64,000 nt of DNA from Saprospiraceae bacterium (GTDB taxonomy: Bacteria; Bacteroidota; Bacteroidia; Chitinophagales; Saprospiraceae). The notes under the pieces are model-generated. The model had not been told where the DNA came from, did not search any database, and saw only the letters and a list, made by a program, of their open reading frames with translations. The position numbers and the translations under genes were made by a program. Position 1 is the first letter of the stretch; every line of letters begins with the position of its first letter. Positions 53,586 to 61,664 of this stretch are shown here, in pieces. The stretch spans positions 45,902-109,901 of the forward strand of contig JAHDGJ010000013.1 of assembly GCA_020627705.1 (NCBI GenBank). The letters run 5' to 3'.

Positions 53586-54312
53586 ATGCATTCAAATAAA
53601 ACGCTTTCGTAATTTCTTTGTAGGATGGATCGTATTCAGACTTATCCCCTTTATACATAGTGATATGAGAACTATCGCAAAGATCTATTGGATTCATTCC
53701 GAATTCGAATAGAATTCTTTCTGCAGGCAAATTCTTTCTCGGTCTTAAGATAGTTTTTCTGCGAATATGAAAGCGATATCGTTGAATAAGTTCCAAAAAT
53801 CGCAAACCCTCTATTACGGGTAAAATCATGGAAACCCTACCTTGAGGATGCAATAGGCGTCGTATAGCCAAAAGCAAATCCCCATGGGACAACTTTATCG
53901 TATGTCGAAATACATTTTTTGGTTGATTGTCAGAAAGTGTACCTCCAGAAAAAAATGGAGGATTACTTACAATGTGATCAAACTTCAATGTGCAATCCTT
54001 CCCATAGTTTTGAATGGTGTCTTTTACAGCAGTTAATTTGTCACTCCAAGTAGAGTTCTTAAAATTATTGAACGCTAAATCATATGAACCCTCATCAATT
54101 TCTACTCCTACGATTTTAGAAGCTTGGGATTTTTGAGCAGCCATTAAAGCAATCAATCCGGTACCAGTTCCGATGTCCAGGATATGTTGAGCATCTCCAA
54201 ATTCGGTCCACGCTCCTAACAACACTCCGTCAGAATTCACTTTCATCGCCGAATCGTTTTGAACAATTTCAAATTGCTTGAATTGAAACTTTTCAGCTTT
54301 AGTCAAAACCAT
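53584..54312 (-). CDS. trmN6: tRNA1(Val) (adenine37-N6)-methyltransferase
   Basis: This 242-residue class I methyltransferase (YfiC/TrmN6-like) has the family start FQFKQFEIVQNDSAMKVNSDGVLLGAW, SAM motif I LDIGTGTGLIALMAAQ, an acidic motif II (VGVEID) and the catalytic NPPF (SNPPFFSGG). It would make m6A37 in valine tRNA. The stop lies in the T-run of the shared terminator. Confidence 0.92.
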   Translation of the reverse strand: MVLTKAEKFQFKQFEIVQNDSAMKVNSDGVLLGAWTEFGDAQHILDIGTGTGLIALMAAQKSQASKIVGVEIDEGSYDLAFNNFKNSTWSDKLTAVKDTIQNYGKDCTLKFDHIVSNPPFFSGGTLSDNQPKNVFRHTIKLSHGDLLLAIRRLLHPQGRVSMILPVIEGLRFLELIQRYRFHIRRKTILRPRKNLPAERILFEFGMNPIDLCDSSHITMYKGDKSEYDPSYKEITKAFYLNA

Positions 54313-54360
54313 TAGTTATCGCTTTTTCTACTACCCACCAAAATAGCGCCAATACTTCTC

Positions 54361-56298
54361 TTATTGGATAATAAAGTCACTGATTTGAACTGTAGAAGAA
54401 ATCGTACCTCCGTTACTATCGTAAACCAATGCAATGTATCCTTTACCCACAATGCCAGACAAATCTATCTGTCCTGTGCTTTCATAGACATTATCATAAC
54501 TTCCAGCATTGTTTATCAAACTCGCAATTTCTGCACTAGCTATTTCGGTCCAATTGGCATCTTCAGGATTTCCTGTTCCAGAATAGTCAGTGGAGTAATA
54601 CGCATTTAAAGGGTCACCATTTTGAAATGCATCAGCAATTTTCATTTCTAACATTTCACCAGTTTGCATATCAAAATCAATCTCTGGAGTAATTAACCAG
54701 GAGACCATGTCTAATATTGGATTTCCGCCACCATCAAATGCATCATTTGTGGCATAGTAAACATCATTGAAATCCGCTACCCTCCAAGACTCATCGCCTA
54801 CGGTATTATAGGTTGTCCAGCCAGAGGGAAGCCCAGATTCAAAATTTTCGCTGTAAGGAATGGTGACACCCCCTCCAGTTCCAGTGCTGCCACCTTCGAC
54901 ATCCATTCTATTTCGCAAAACTATCTGAGGTGAAAAACCAGAAGAAGAAAATTCAGACACAATGGCGGTTATAGTCACCTCTCCATCAGGAACTACATCT
55001 CCCGAAAAATTGGCTTGCGAACGGGTAAACATATCTATAGTCCCTGTGCCGTCAGAAACCTCTTTGCCAAAATTAAATGTTCCAGACTCAATGGTAGCCA
55101 TAGGTATTTGAACCAAGGTTGATTCTAAATTTTCGTAATCATCCAAGATTTGACTAATGCTCAACACTTTTGGTGAAACCGAATTTCCAGAACCAACAAA
55201 ACTGGTTCCATTTAGACTGACATTATTAAGTTGTAGCAAGCCATTAAACTCAGACAATTCTACCCCAGTGGTATTAATTTTTAATTCTGCTCCCAATTCA
55301 AAGGCATGAGATTGTGTAAAACGAACTACAATTCCGAATTCTCCGTCCTGTAAAACAAGATTTTGATCTACAAGATTACCAGACTCAACGTCCGAAATAA
55401 CAATACCCTGTACAAAGCCGTCTGGCGCTGTGGTAGCACCATTTGCAAAAGCATCCCTTACAGCCTGAATAGACACTTGATCGCCAGTTGGTCCACCTCC
55501 TCCACCATCACATCGTGTCCCCGAAAAGTCAACGGCATTGGTGTCACTTATCGTAAATTGATTGGTAGAACCAAAGACAGAATACACTCCCTCAACCGTT
55601 CCATTTCCTTCAGGAATGGGATCTCCAGCAAAACCTGCAAAATCACTGTTCCTAAATACAATATCGTTTCCATTGCAATCCTGAACCGTTCGGTTTTGAG
55701 TTCCACCTCCATTAGGAATAGCATAGGTATCTCCTAATAAGGAGTTTGCAAATTCTACATTTTCTAGTCTTATCAAAGTACTGTAATCATTTGGCCCTAA
55801 TTGATTTATGGTTCTTACTGTTGCTTCTGGGACATCAACCAATTCTCCAATGATTAAAAAATCACCGACCAAGGCCTCTGGGATTCTTTCTACCTCTGAT
55901 CCTGATCCAGGAAATCCTATTTGAGGCAGTCCATTATATTCACCCAGCGCTAAGCCCCCTTTGACGTAAACAGTTCTCCCTGGTGGATAATTTATATTGA
56001 GATCAAAAGCATTGACTATAATATGAATCCCTGCACCACCATCTTGAATTACCAAGGTCTTAAAAAAGTTCCCCTCTGAATCATTGCTTACCACCACACC
56101 TTTGAAAATTTCTCCTTCTGGTATAAGATACGCATTTGAGGATCCAATCGTAAAATTAGATTTCAACTCTGCTATGGTCGTTGTGGAAATGTCTTCTGTC
56201 TGCACTTCTCTTCCCGGTGGGATATCAAATTCTTGATCTACGCAACCAAAGGTCCCAATGAGTACTAATGCGAAAAAATAAGAAATGTACTTCTTCAT
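54361..56298 (-). CDS. Lipoprotein with two DUF5689 domains and a C-terminal jelly roll
   Basis: This 645-residue protein has a lipobox TFGC (C19) followed by acidic DQEFD, a likely surface-export signal. A DUF5689-type OB-like domain spans about 35-255 (IFKGVVVSNDSEGNFFKTLVIQDGGAGIHIIV) and a second about 270-475 (VQGIVISDVESGNLVDQNLVLQDGEFGIVVRF), joined by a Gly-rich linker. The C-terminal ~165 residues are a choice-of-anchor-type jelly roll (YSENFESGLPSGWTTYNTVGDESWRV). It is the partner of the receptor encoded 11 bases upstream. The ligand is unknown; the nearby phosphodiesterase-fold enzyme suggests nucleic-acid or phosphodiester capture (inference). Confidence 0.85.
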   Translation of the reverse strand: MKKYISYFFALVLIGTFGCVDQEFDIPPGREVQTEDISTTTIAELKSNFTIGSSNAYLIPEGEIFKGVVVSNDSEGNFFKTLVIQDGGAGIHIIVNAFDLNINYPPGRTVYVKGGLALGEYNGLPQIGFPGSGSEVERIPEALVGDFLIIGELVDVPEATVRTINQLGPNDYSTLIRLENVEFANSLLGDTYAIPNGGGTQNRTVQDCNGNDIVFRNSDFAGFAGDPIPEGNGTVEGVYSVFGSTNQFTISDTNAVDFSGTRCDGGGGGPTGDQVSIQAVRDAFANGATTAPDGFVQGIVISDVESGNLVDQNLVLQDGEFGIVVRFTQSHAFELGAELKINTTGVELSEFNGLLQLNNVSLNGTSFVGSGNSVSPKVLSISQILDDYENLESTLVQIPMATIESGTFNFGKEVSDGTGTIDMFTRSQANFSGDVVPDGEVTITAIVSEFSSSGFSPQIVLRNRMDVEGGSTGTGGGVTIPYSENFESGLPSGWTTYNTVGDESWRVADFNDVYYATNDAFDGGGNPILDMVSWLITPEIDFDMQTGEMLEMKIADAFQNGDPLNAYYSTDYSGTGNPEDANWTEIASAEIASLINNAGSYDNVYESTGQIDLSGIVGKGYIALVYDSNGGTISSTVQISDFIIQ

Positions 56299-56309
56299 TC
56301 TTCTTTTAT

Positions 56310-59054
56310 TTAAAGTTTATAAGCGACTTGTAAAAAATAATTTAGACCATACCCGTAGTATAATCTTTTATCAAAATAATCTGGACCTTCTTCTTGATCG
56401 TACCTCAACTGCTCGTATCCTCCCGTGATGAAATTCCTGTTATCTAATATATTACTAACACTCGCTGTTAGAATTACAAAATTTCCATTTTTGAGTTTCC
56501 AAGATTTATAGGCAAAAACATCCATTGTAAATGCATCATCAACACGCTCCTGAATCGACACATCTCTAAGTTCTTGTCCTTCTAGACCAGCGGTGTTAAA
56601 TTCAATTCTTCGCTCTGGACTAAAATCTAAATATCTGTCTTGAAAAAAGTTAAAGTTTACTGTGGCAAACCAGAACTTTGGAGAATTGTATTTCAACTCA
56701 AAATTGTATGCTTTTTGAGGGCTTCCATCCACAAAAAACTCATTCGAATAAACCAAGATGTCTTCTCTGAAGAATTCGGTCAAATCAGCAAAACCGTAAT
56801 TCCTCCATCTGCTGTCATACAAATGCTGTCCCAAAGCTGCAACTGCTTTGACCTCCCATTTGGTATTTAACTTAGCCGTGATGGCGGATTCGATTCCCAC
56901 GTGACGTTTATCTATGTTGTGGTTTACAAACGCCCCAAAAGCACCGTCAATTTCTCCTGTTGCATTTTCGGAGAAGAAAAATGAAATTTCAGCCAAATCA
57001 TCAATATCTGCATAGTATGCATTGGTCTTGAATCGCACACCTGGTGCATCATACAAAAAGCCTACCTCTGCTCCTTTTGATTTTACTTCTTCTAATAAAG
57101 GCACAGTTTCATTGCTGTTTCTATTGCTGATGTATGAATTTCTAAAAGTCGGTGCTTGAGTGCCGAGGTATCCATTAGCCCAAAAGTAATTTCTTCCAGA
57201 AAGCTTGTAGGTAACTCCCAATTTGGCAGTATAGTTTAAAAATTCATTTTTCTCTGAATCACCAAATGAATTCTCTGGATGATACCCATTGCGCATGTTG
57301 CCTGTTCTCCAAAATTCTGTACGACTTAATTCACCACCTATATGTATATCAAACTTAGATAATCTGATATCATCACTTAACCACAACGCGGCTTTATTGA
57401 TATTGCTGTTGTAATCCCAACCAATAACATCTCCTACGTATTTGATAGCATTAGGGTTATTTAAATCTCTTTGCTCTGTCCCAGGATTCAAACCAGGTGA
57501 AGCAAAATTGTCCCAATCGACAAAAAAGTCAGCTCCCAACAAATCGTCTAGTGTTGCAAAATTGTGTCCTTCGTAATTGCGATAATAAGCCCCTGCTATA
57601 AATGTGTTTTTGTCACTAAAGTGATGGGTCATTTTTACATGAGCATTGAGCTCTTTGGAGTCAAAACGTCTATTTTCTACTATGTACCTCGCTTGATTCC
57701 CAGAGATTGACTCCGTGGTACCGTTAATATTGTCAATCGTTCTAAAGTTATCACGGTTCGCTTCATATAGACGCGTCCAATCCACCTGAAAAAAATCAGG
57801 GTTTTCGTTTTGTATTTGGTCTATGACCAAAAGTTTTAACTCTTCGCTTTCTATACGCGATGGCAATTTTTGATGATAATCACCTGCTGGATTTCCAGCA
57901 TTTAACCAATTTAAAGCCGTTCCTCCGTTTTCGCCAAATTGATATGATAAAGCTGTATTAAGGAGTGTTTTATCGCTGATTGCCCAATCATGACCCGCCA
58001 TAATTATAGGCTGATGAGAATTAGACACTCTGCTGTTTCTTTTTTTACCCTCTTGCCAGCCCCAGTAAGAATTATAATAATTATTGCCAGTTATTTCGCT
58101 AATCTCAGGCAAAGTGGCACTTTGCTTACCCCGTTTGTTTGGGGCTCCCAATACGTTTAAAAACACAGAAGAATTTTCGCTAAACTTCTTTTCTACACCC
58201 AACGCATAGCTATATGCATCATAAAAGGTCCCATCAACATATCCTTCTTGAGCCCATCTTCTAGAACCCGAGACGAAATATGATATTCCGTTTTCGTCAA
58301 AGCCTTTTGCATGAGTAAACATTATTCTATTAAAGTAACTCCTATTTGCCCTGGCATAGCTCACTCTGGTTTGTTCTCTTTGTGTTCCAGCTCTAACATC
58401 AACATTAGAATTTCCCAACAATCCTCCGATGCCGTGTTCTGAATGGCTAAGTCCATAATTAACATGGACATTTCTCAATACATCATTTAATCCACCCCAT
58501 TGGTTGTAAAACAAACGACCGCTTTCGAGTTCGTTCATTAATATCCCGTTGAGGTAGAAATTTTGGTTTTCTGAGTCCAATCCTCGCGTCCTAAATCTCG
58601 CAGACCCAAAAGCAAAAGCCGCTGTATTTAAAAAAGGATCCCGGCCGGCTGTTAGGATACTGCTAACATCAACGTTTCCATTATCCGCATCCAGGTCATT
58701 TTCCGAAATACTGATTATTCCAAAAAGTTGTTCTTGGGTCCCATCATCAGTGGATTCAACAAAATCCATGTTGCCCAAATTCGTAATGCCATCTGTAACA
58801 CGAATGGCTTCATAGGATTGCTTTGTTCCTTCAAATTCTACAATAATATCATAAGTACCTGGATCTATCGGACTAAGGGTGAAATTTCCGGTTACGTCTG
58901 TATATGTTCTAAGGTCTGAACCATCTATGGATATCAATGCTCCCATTAGTGGTTCTCCGTTCGAATCAATTAATTTTCCAGTAACTTCTTGGGCTTGCAA
59001 CATTGACGTAAAGAAAACGCACGCAAACAAGGTGAATAGGACTCTATTTCGCAT
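56310..59054 (-). CDS. TonB-dependent receptor paired with the DUF5689 lipoprotein
   Basis: This 914-residue outer-membrane receptor has a signal peptide (ending LQAQ), a CarboxypepD_reg-like domain at about 22-105 (EVTGKLIDSNGEPLMGALISIDGSDLRTYTDVTGNFTLS), a plug with FGSARFRTRGLDSENQNFYLNGILMNELE (about 145-180) and a long barrel ending YFLQVAYKL. It has no STN domain and no adjacent sigma factor. It shares a 98-base divergent promoter region with the secreted nuclease-fold gene, so the two units may be co-regulated. Confidence 0.92.
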   Translation of the reverse strand: MRNRVLFTLFACVFFTSMLQAQEVTGKLIDSNGEPLMGALISIDGSDLRTYTDVTGNFTLSPIDPGTYDIIVEFEGTKQSYEAIRVTDGITNLGNMDFVESTDDGTQEQLFGIISISENDLDADNGNVDVSSILTAGRDPFLNTAAFAFGSARFRTRGLDSENQNFYLNGILMNELESGRLFYNQWGGLNDVLRNVHVNYGLSHSEHGIGGLLGNSNVDVRAGTQREQTRVSYARANRSYFNRIMFTHAKGFDENGISYFVSGSRRWAQEGYVDGTFYDAYSYALGVEKKFSENSSVFLNVLGAPNKRGKQSATLPEISEITGNNYYNSYWGWQEGKKRNSRVSNSHQPIIMAGHDWAISDKTLLNTALSYQFGENGGTALNWLNAGNPAGDYHQKLPSRIESEELKLLVIDQIQNENPDFFQVDWTRLYEANRDNFRTIDNINGTTESISGNQARYIVENRRFDSKELNAHVKMTHHFSDKNTFIAGAYYRNYEGHNFATLDDLLGADFFVDWDNFASPGLNPGTEQRDLNNPNAIKYVGDVIGWDYNSNINKAALWLSDDIRLSKFDIHIGGELSRTEFWRTGNMRNGYHPENSFGDSEKNEFLNYTAKLGVTYKLSGRNYFWANGYLGTQAPTFRNSYISNRNSNETVPLLEEVKSKGAEVGFLYDAPGVRFKTNAYYADIDDLAEISFFFSENATGEIDGAFGAFVNHNIDKRHVGIESAITAKLNTKWEVKAVAALGQHLYDSRWRNYGFADLTEFFREDILVYSNEFFVDGSPQKAYNFELKYNSPKFWFATVNFNFFQDRYLDFSPERRIEFNTAGLEGQELRDVSIQERVDDAFTMDVFAYKSWKLKNGNFVILTASVSNILDNRNFITGGYEQLRYDQEEGPDYFDKRLYYGYGLNYFLQVAYKL

Positions 59055-59055
59055 C

Positions 59056-59090
59056 TTTGGTTATTACCATACGAATGTAAGGTAATTTTG
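59056..59090 (+). promoter_or_regulatory. Promoter of the secreted nuclease-fold gene
   Basis: TTTG at 59056-59059 and TAATTTTG at 59083-59090 match the Bacteroidota -33 and -7 elements with a 23-base spacer, at the long end of the reported range. Downstream, TTTACG, TTAACA and TAAATT follow at 11-bp steps (about 59118-59145), a weak PHO-like series. Confidence 0.5.
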
Positions 59091-59152
59091 GTTTGATAAA
59101 TAACAATGAATCCATTGTTTACGTCTATTTAACATCACATAAATTTTAATAC

Positions 59153-60190
59153 TTGAGATCAATTTTAGCTTTCTTTTTGACCTTCTCTTTTTTTTCTTTG
59201 GCTCAAGGCCAAGGAAAAACAGATTATCAGGTAGTAGCCGTTGGATTTTACAATCTTGAGAATCTATTTGATACCACTGACGATCCATTAATTCGAGACG
59301 AAGAGTTTTTGCCGGATGGCGAAAGGGCTTGGAACGAAGAAAAGTACAATGAAAAGCTAGGGAACATGGCTTATGTCATTTCTAAAATGGGAAAAGAGCT
59401 TTCTCCACAAGGCATTAGTGTCCTTGGTGTATCCGAAATAGAAAACAAAAAAGTTCTAGAAGATTTAGTTGCACATCCCAAACTGAAGGACAAAGACTTT
59501 GGAATCATACATTTTGACAGTCCAGATAAAAGAGGAATTGATGTTGGCTTGATTTATCAAAAAGGTCATTTTGAACCCATAGAAAGCGAAAACCATCCAA
59601 TTTATATTTATCAAGGTGAAAGAAGAAAATTCACAAGAGATGTACTTTATGTAAGGGGGAAATTGGCTGGAGACGATATTTCCTTTATGGTTAACCATTG
59701 GCCATCGCGAAGTGGAGGTGAAGCTAGGTCTGCCCCTTTTAGAAAAGCTGCTGCCAAAAGAGTCAAAGAAATACAAGATTCCATTGAACAAATACGCCCC
59801 AACACCAAACTCATTATCATGGGCGATCTCAATGACGATCCTACAAGCCAAAGCGTTAAATCTGTACTCAAGGCGAAAAAAGAAATAGAATCAGTAAAAG
59901 CTGGTGGCTTATATAACCCAATGGAATCTTTTTATAACAAAGGGATTGGCTCCAATGCTTGGCGTGATAGTTGGAGCTTGTTTGACCAGGTCATTCTAAG
60001 CGAAGCACTTCTGGACAAAAAGCAAGACGGGTTATTTTATTACCAAGCGCATATTTTTAACAAGAAGTTTTTGACGCAAAAATCCGGGCAATACAAAGGC
60101 TATCCATTTAGGACTTTCGCAGGAGGAAGTTATAAAGGTGGATATAGTGACCATTTTCCAGTGTTTGTATATTTGTTGAAACCCATCTAA
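59153..60190 (+). CDS. Secreted endonuclease/exonuclease/phosphatase-family enzyme
   Basis: This 345-residue protein of the EEP fold has a signal peptide (1-20, ending LAQGQ). Metal and catalytic motifs are present: NLENLFDTTDD (about 34-44), SEIEN, MVNHWPSRSGG, GDLNDDP and the terminal SDHFPV. It would cleave phosphodiesters of DNA, RNA or lipids outside the cytoplasm. An in-frame TAA three bases before TAC-TTG and the need for the signal peptide fix the start at TTG 59153. It is divergent from the receptor/DUF5689 pair and 3 bases before the Pif1-like helicase gene. Confidence 0.9.
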   Translation: MRSILAFFLTFSFFSLAQGQGKTDYQVVAVGFYNLENLFDTTDDPLIRDEEFLPDGERAWNEEKYNEKLGNMAYVISKMGKELSPQGISVLGVSEIENKKVLEDLVAHPKLKDKDFGIIHFDSPDKRGIDVGLIYQKGHFEPIESENHPIYIYQGERRKFTRDVLYVRGKLAGDDISFMVNHWPSRSGGEARSAPFRKAAAKRVKEIQDSIEQIRPNTKLIIMGDLNDDPTSQSVKSVLKAKKEIESVKAGGLYNPMESFYNKGIGSNAWRDSWSLFDQVILSEALLDKKQDGLFYYQAHIFNKKFLTQKSGQYKGYPFRTFAGGSYKGGYSDHFPVFVYLLKPI

Positions 60191-60193
60191 TCT

Positions 60194-61492
60194 TTGTTAA
60201 ACAAACCATTAGCACTCAGTTCCGAATTTCAAGAAGCGTTAAGAACTTTTGAACATTCTCATAACCATGTTTTTGTAACAGGAAGAGCAGGTACAGGTAA
60301 GTCCACCCTCCTCAATCTCTTTAGAAAAACTACCAAACAAAAGGTTGTGGTGTTGGCACCTACGGGCATAGCCGCCTTAAATGTAAAGGGTCAAACCATT
60401 CATTCTTTTTTCGGATTTCCTCCAAGAATTATTGATATCCACGAATTAAAAATCAGAAGAAGCAAACAGCTTTTTAAGCGATTGGATATCATAATTATCG
60501 ATGAGATCTCCATGGTGCGCGCAGACATCATCGATAATATTGATGTTTTTCTGCAACGAATGCGCGACAGCAGCGAGCCCTTTGGTGGAGTTAAAATGAT
60601 TTTTTTCGGCGATCTATTCCAATTGCCACCAGTGATCGCATCTCCTACAGAAAGAGCTTACTTTAGAGAACGTTACGAAAGCCCGTATTTCTTTTCTTCC
60701 GATGTAATTAAGTATAGTGTAGAACTAGATGTAATCCAACTAAACAAAGTTTACCGGCAAGACGAAAAGTATTTTATCCGGATATTAGATAACATCAGAA
60801 CGCGACATTTTGATGAAGACGACTTAGAAAGTCTAAACCAACGCGCTACTTCACCTGAACCTGACTTGAACTACATCACCCTTACCAGCCGAAACGATAC
60901 AGCGTTTAGAATAAATGAAGAGGAATTGAAAAAAATCGACATGCCACCGACTTTTTTCAATGCTACAGTAACTGGCGAATTTAATCCCAAACTTTATCCT
61001 ACGGAAGCTTCCTTACAACTCAAACTTGGTGCACAAGTTATGTTTGTAAAAAATGACCCGGACAAGCAGTTTGTAAATGGAACCATCGGTAAAATAGTCG
61101 TCTTGGACTCCGAACATCTAAAGGTGCAAATTCGCGATGACCAAGGAGAACCTAAAATAATCAATGTCGAACCGCTTGAATGGGAAATATTACGCTACGC
61201 TTTAGAGCCTGAAGACAAAAACAGGATCAAATCCAAAGTTATCGGAACCTTCAAACAATATCCGGTCAAACTCGCTTGGGCAATAACCATTCATAAAAGT
61301 CAGGGCAAAAGCTTTAATCACGTTATTATTGATCTAGGAAAAGGAGCCTTCGAATCAGGCCAAACCTATGTGGCACTTTCTCGATGTCGAAAATTGGATG
61401 GTATTGTCTTAAGGAATAAATTAACACCAAGAGACATCATAGTGGATCCTCGCATTGTAGAATTCTCAGAACATCTTAGATACAATTCTTGA
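60194..61492 (+). CDS. Pif1-like superfamily 1B DNA helicase
   Basis: This 432-residue ATPase has Walker A VTGRAGTGKST (about 28-38), the AAA_22/Pif1 motif APTGIAALNVKGQTIHSFF, Walker B IIIIDEISMV (about 98-107), motif III GDLFQLPPV, and the C-terminal UvrD_C_2 block AWAITIHKSQGKSFNHVIIDL ... YVALSRCR. It is a compact 5'-3' helicase of the Pif1/RecD2 group. The start must be TTG at 60194, since the next in-frame ATG lies beyond Walker A. The tight spacing shows co-transcription with the secreted enzyme but not a shared function. Confidence 0.92.
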   Translation: MLNKPLALSSEFQEALRTFEHSHNHVFVTGRAGTGKSTLLNLFRKTTKQKVVVLAPTGIAALNVKGQTIHSFFGFPPRIIDIHELKIRRSKQLFKRLDIIIIDEISMVRADIIDNIDVFLQRMRDSSEPFGGVKMIFFGDLFQLPPVIASPTERAYFRERYESPYFFSSDVIKYSVELDVIQLNKVYRQDEKYFIRILDNIRTRHFDEDDLESLNQRATSPEPDLNYITLTSRNDTAFRINEEELKKIDMPPTFFNATVTGEFNPKLYPTEASLQLKLGAQVMFVKNDPDKQFVNGTIGKIVVLDSEHLKVQIRDDQGEPKIINVEPLEWEILRYALEPEDKNRIKSKVIGTFKQYPVKLAWAITIHKSQGKSFNHVIIDLGKGAFESGQTYVALSRCRKLDGIVLRNKLTPRDIIVDPRIVEFSEHLRYNS

Positions 61493-61535
61493 TTTACAAG
61501 AAATTTGATAAATTAGAATAGATAAATCTAACGCT

Positions 61536-61664
61536 ATGGCGAAATCAAGAAACAAGAGAAAAAAAGAAGCACAATACAAAAAACAAGAAAAGCAGTTTTT
61601 TATCTGGGCGATTGGTATTACTATTTTTGCCCTAGTACTTTGCTATATTTTCTTAATTAAGTAA
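61536..61664 (+). CDS. 42-residue basic single-pass membrane protein
   Basis: An ATG at 61536 opens a 42-codon frame ending TAA at 61662-61664. The protein has 20 strongly basic/polar N-terminal residues (MAKSRNKRKKEAQYKKQEKQ) followed by one membrane helix (FFIWAIGITIFALVLCYIFLIK). The positive-inside pattern is clear and the frame fills the gap exactly up to the convergent stop at 61665. It may be co-transcribed with the helicase 43 bases upstream. Function is unknown. Confidence 0.6.
   Translation: MAKSRNKRKKEAQYKKQEKQFFIWAIGITIFALVLCYIFLIK

Noticed and set aside
60194..61492. A nuclease-helicase defence pair formed by the EEP enzyme and the Pif1-like helicase
   Set aside because: The EEP enzyme has a signal peptide and acts outside the cytoplasm, so it cannot work with a cytosolic helicase; the adjacency is probably only an operon.
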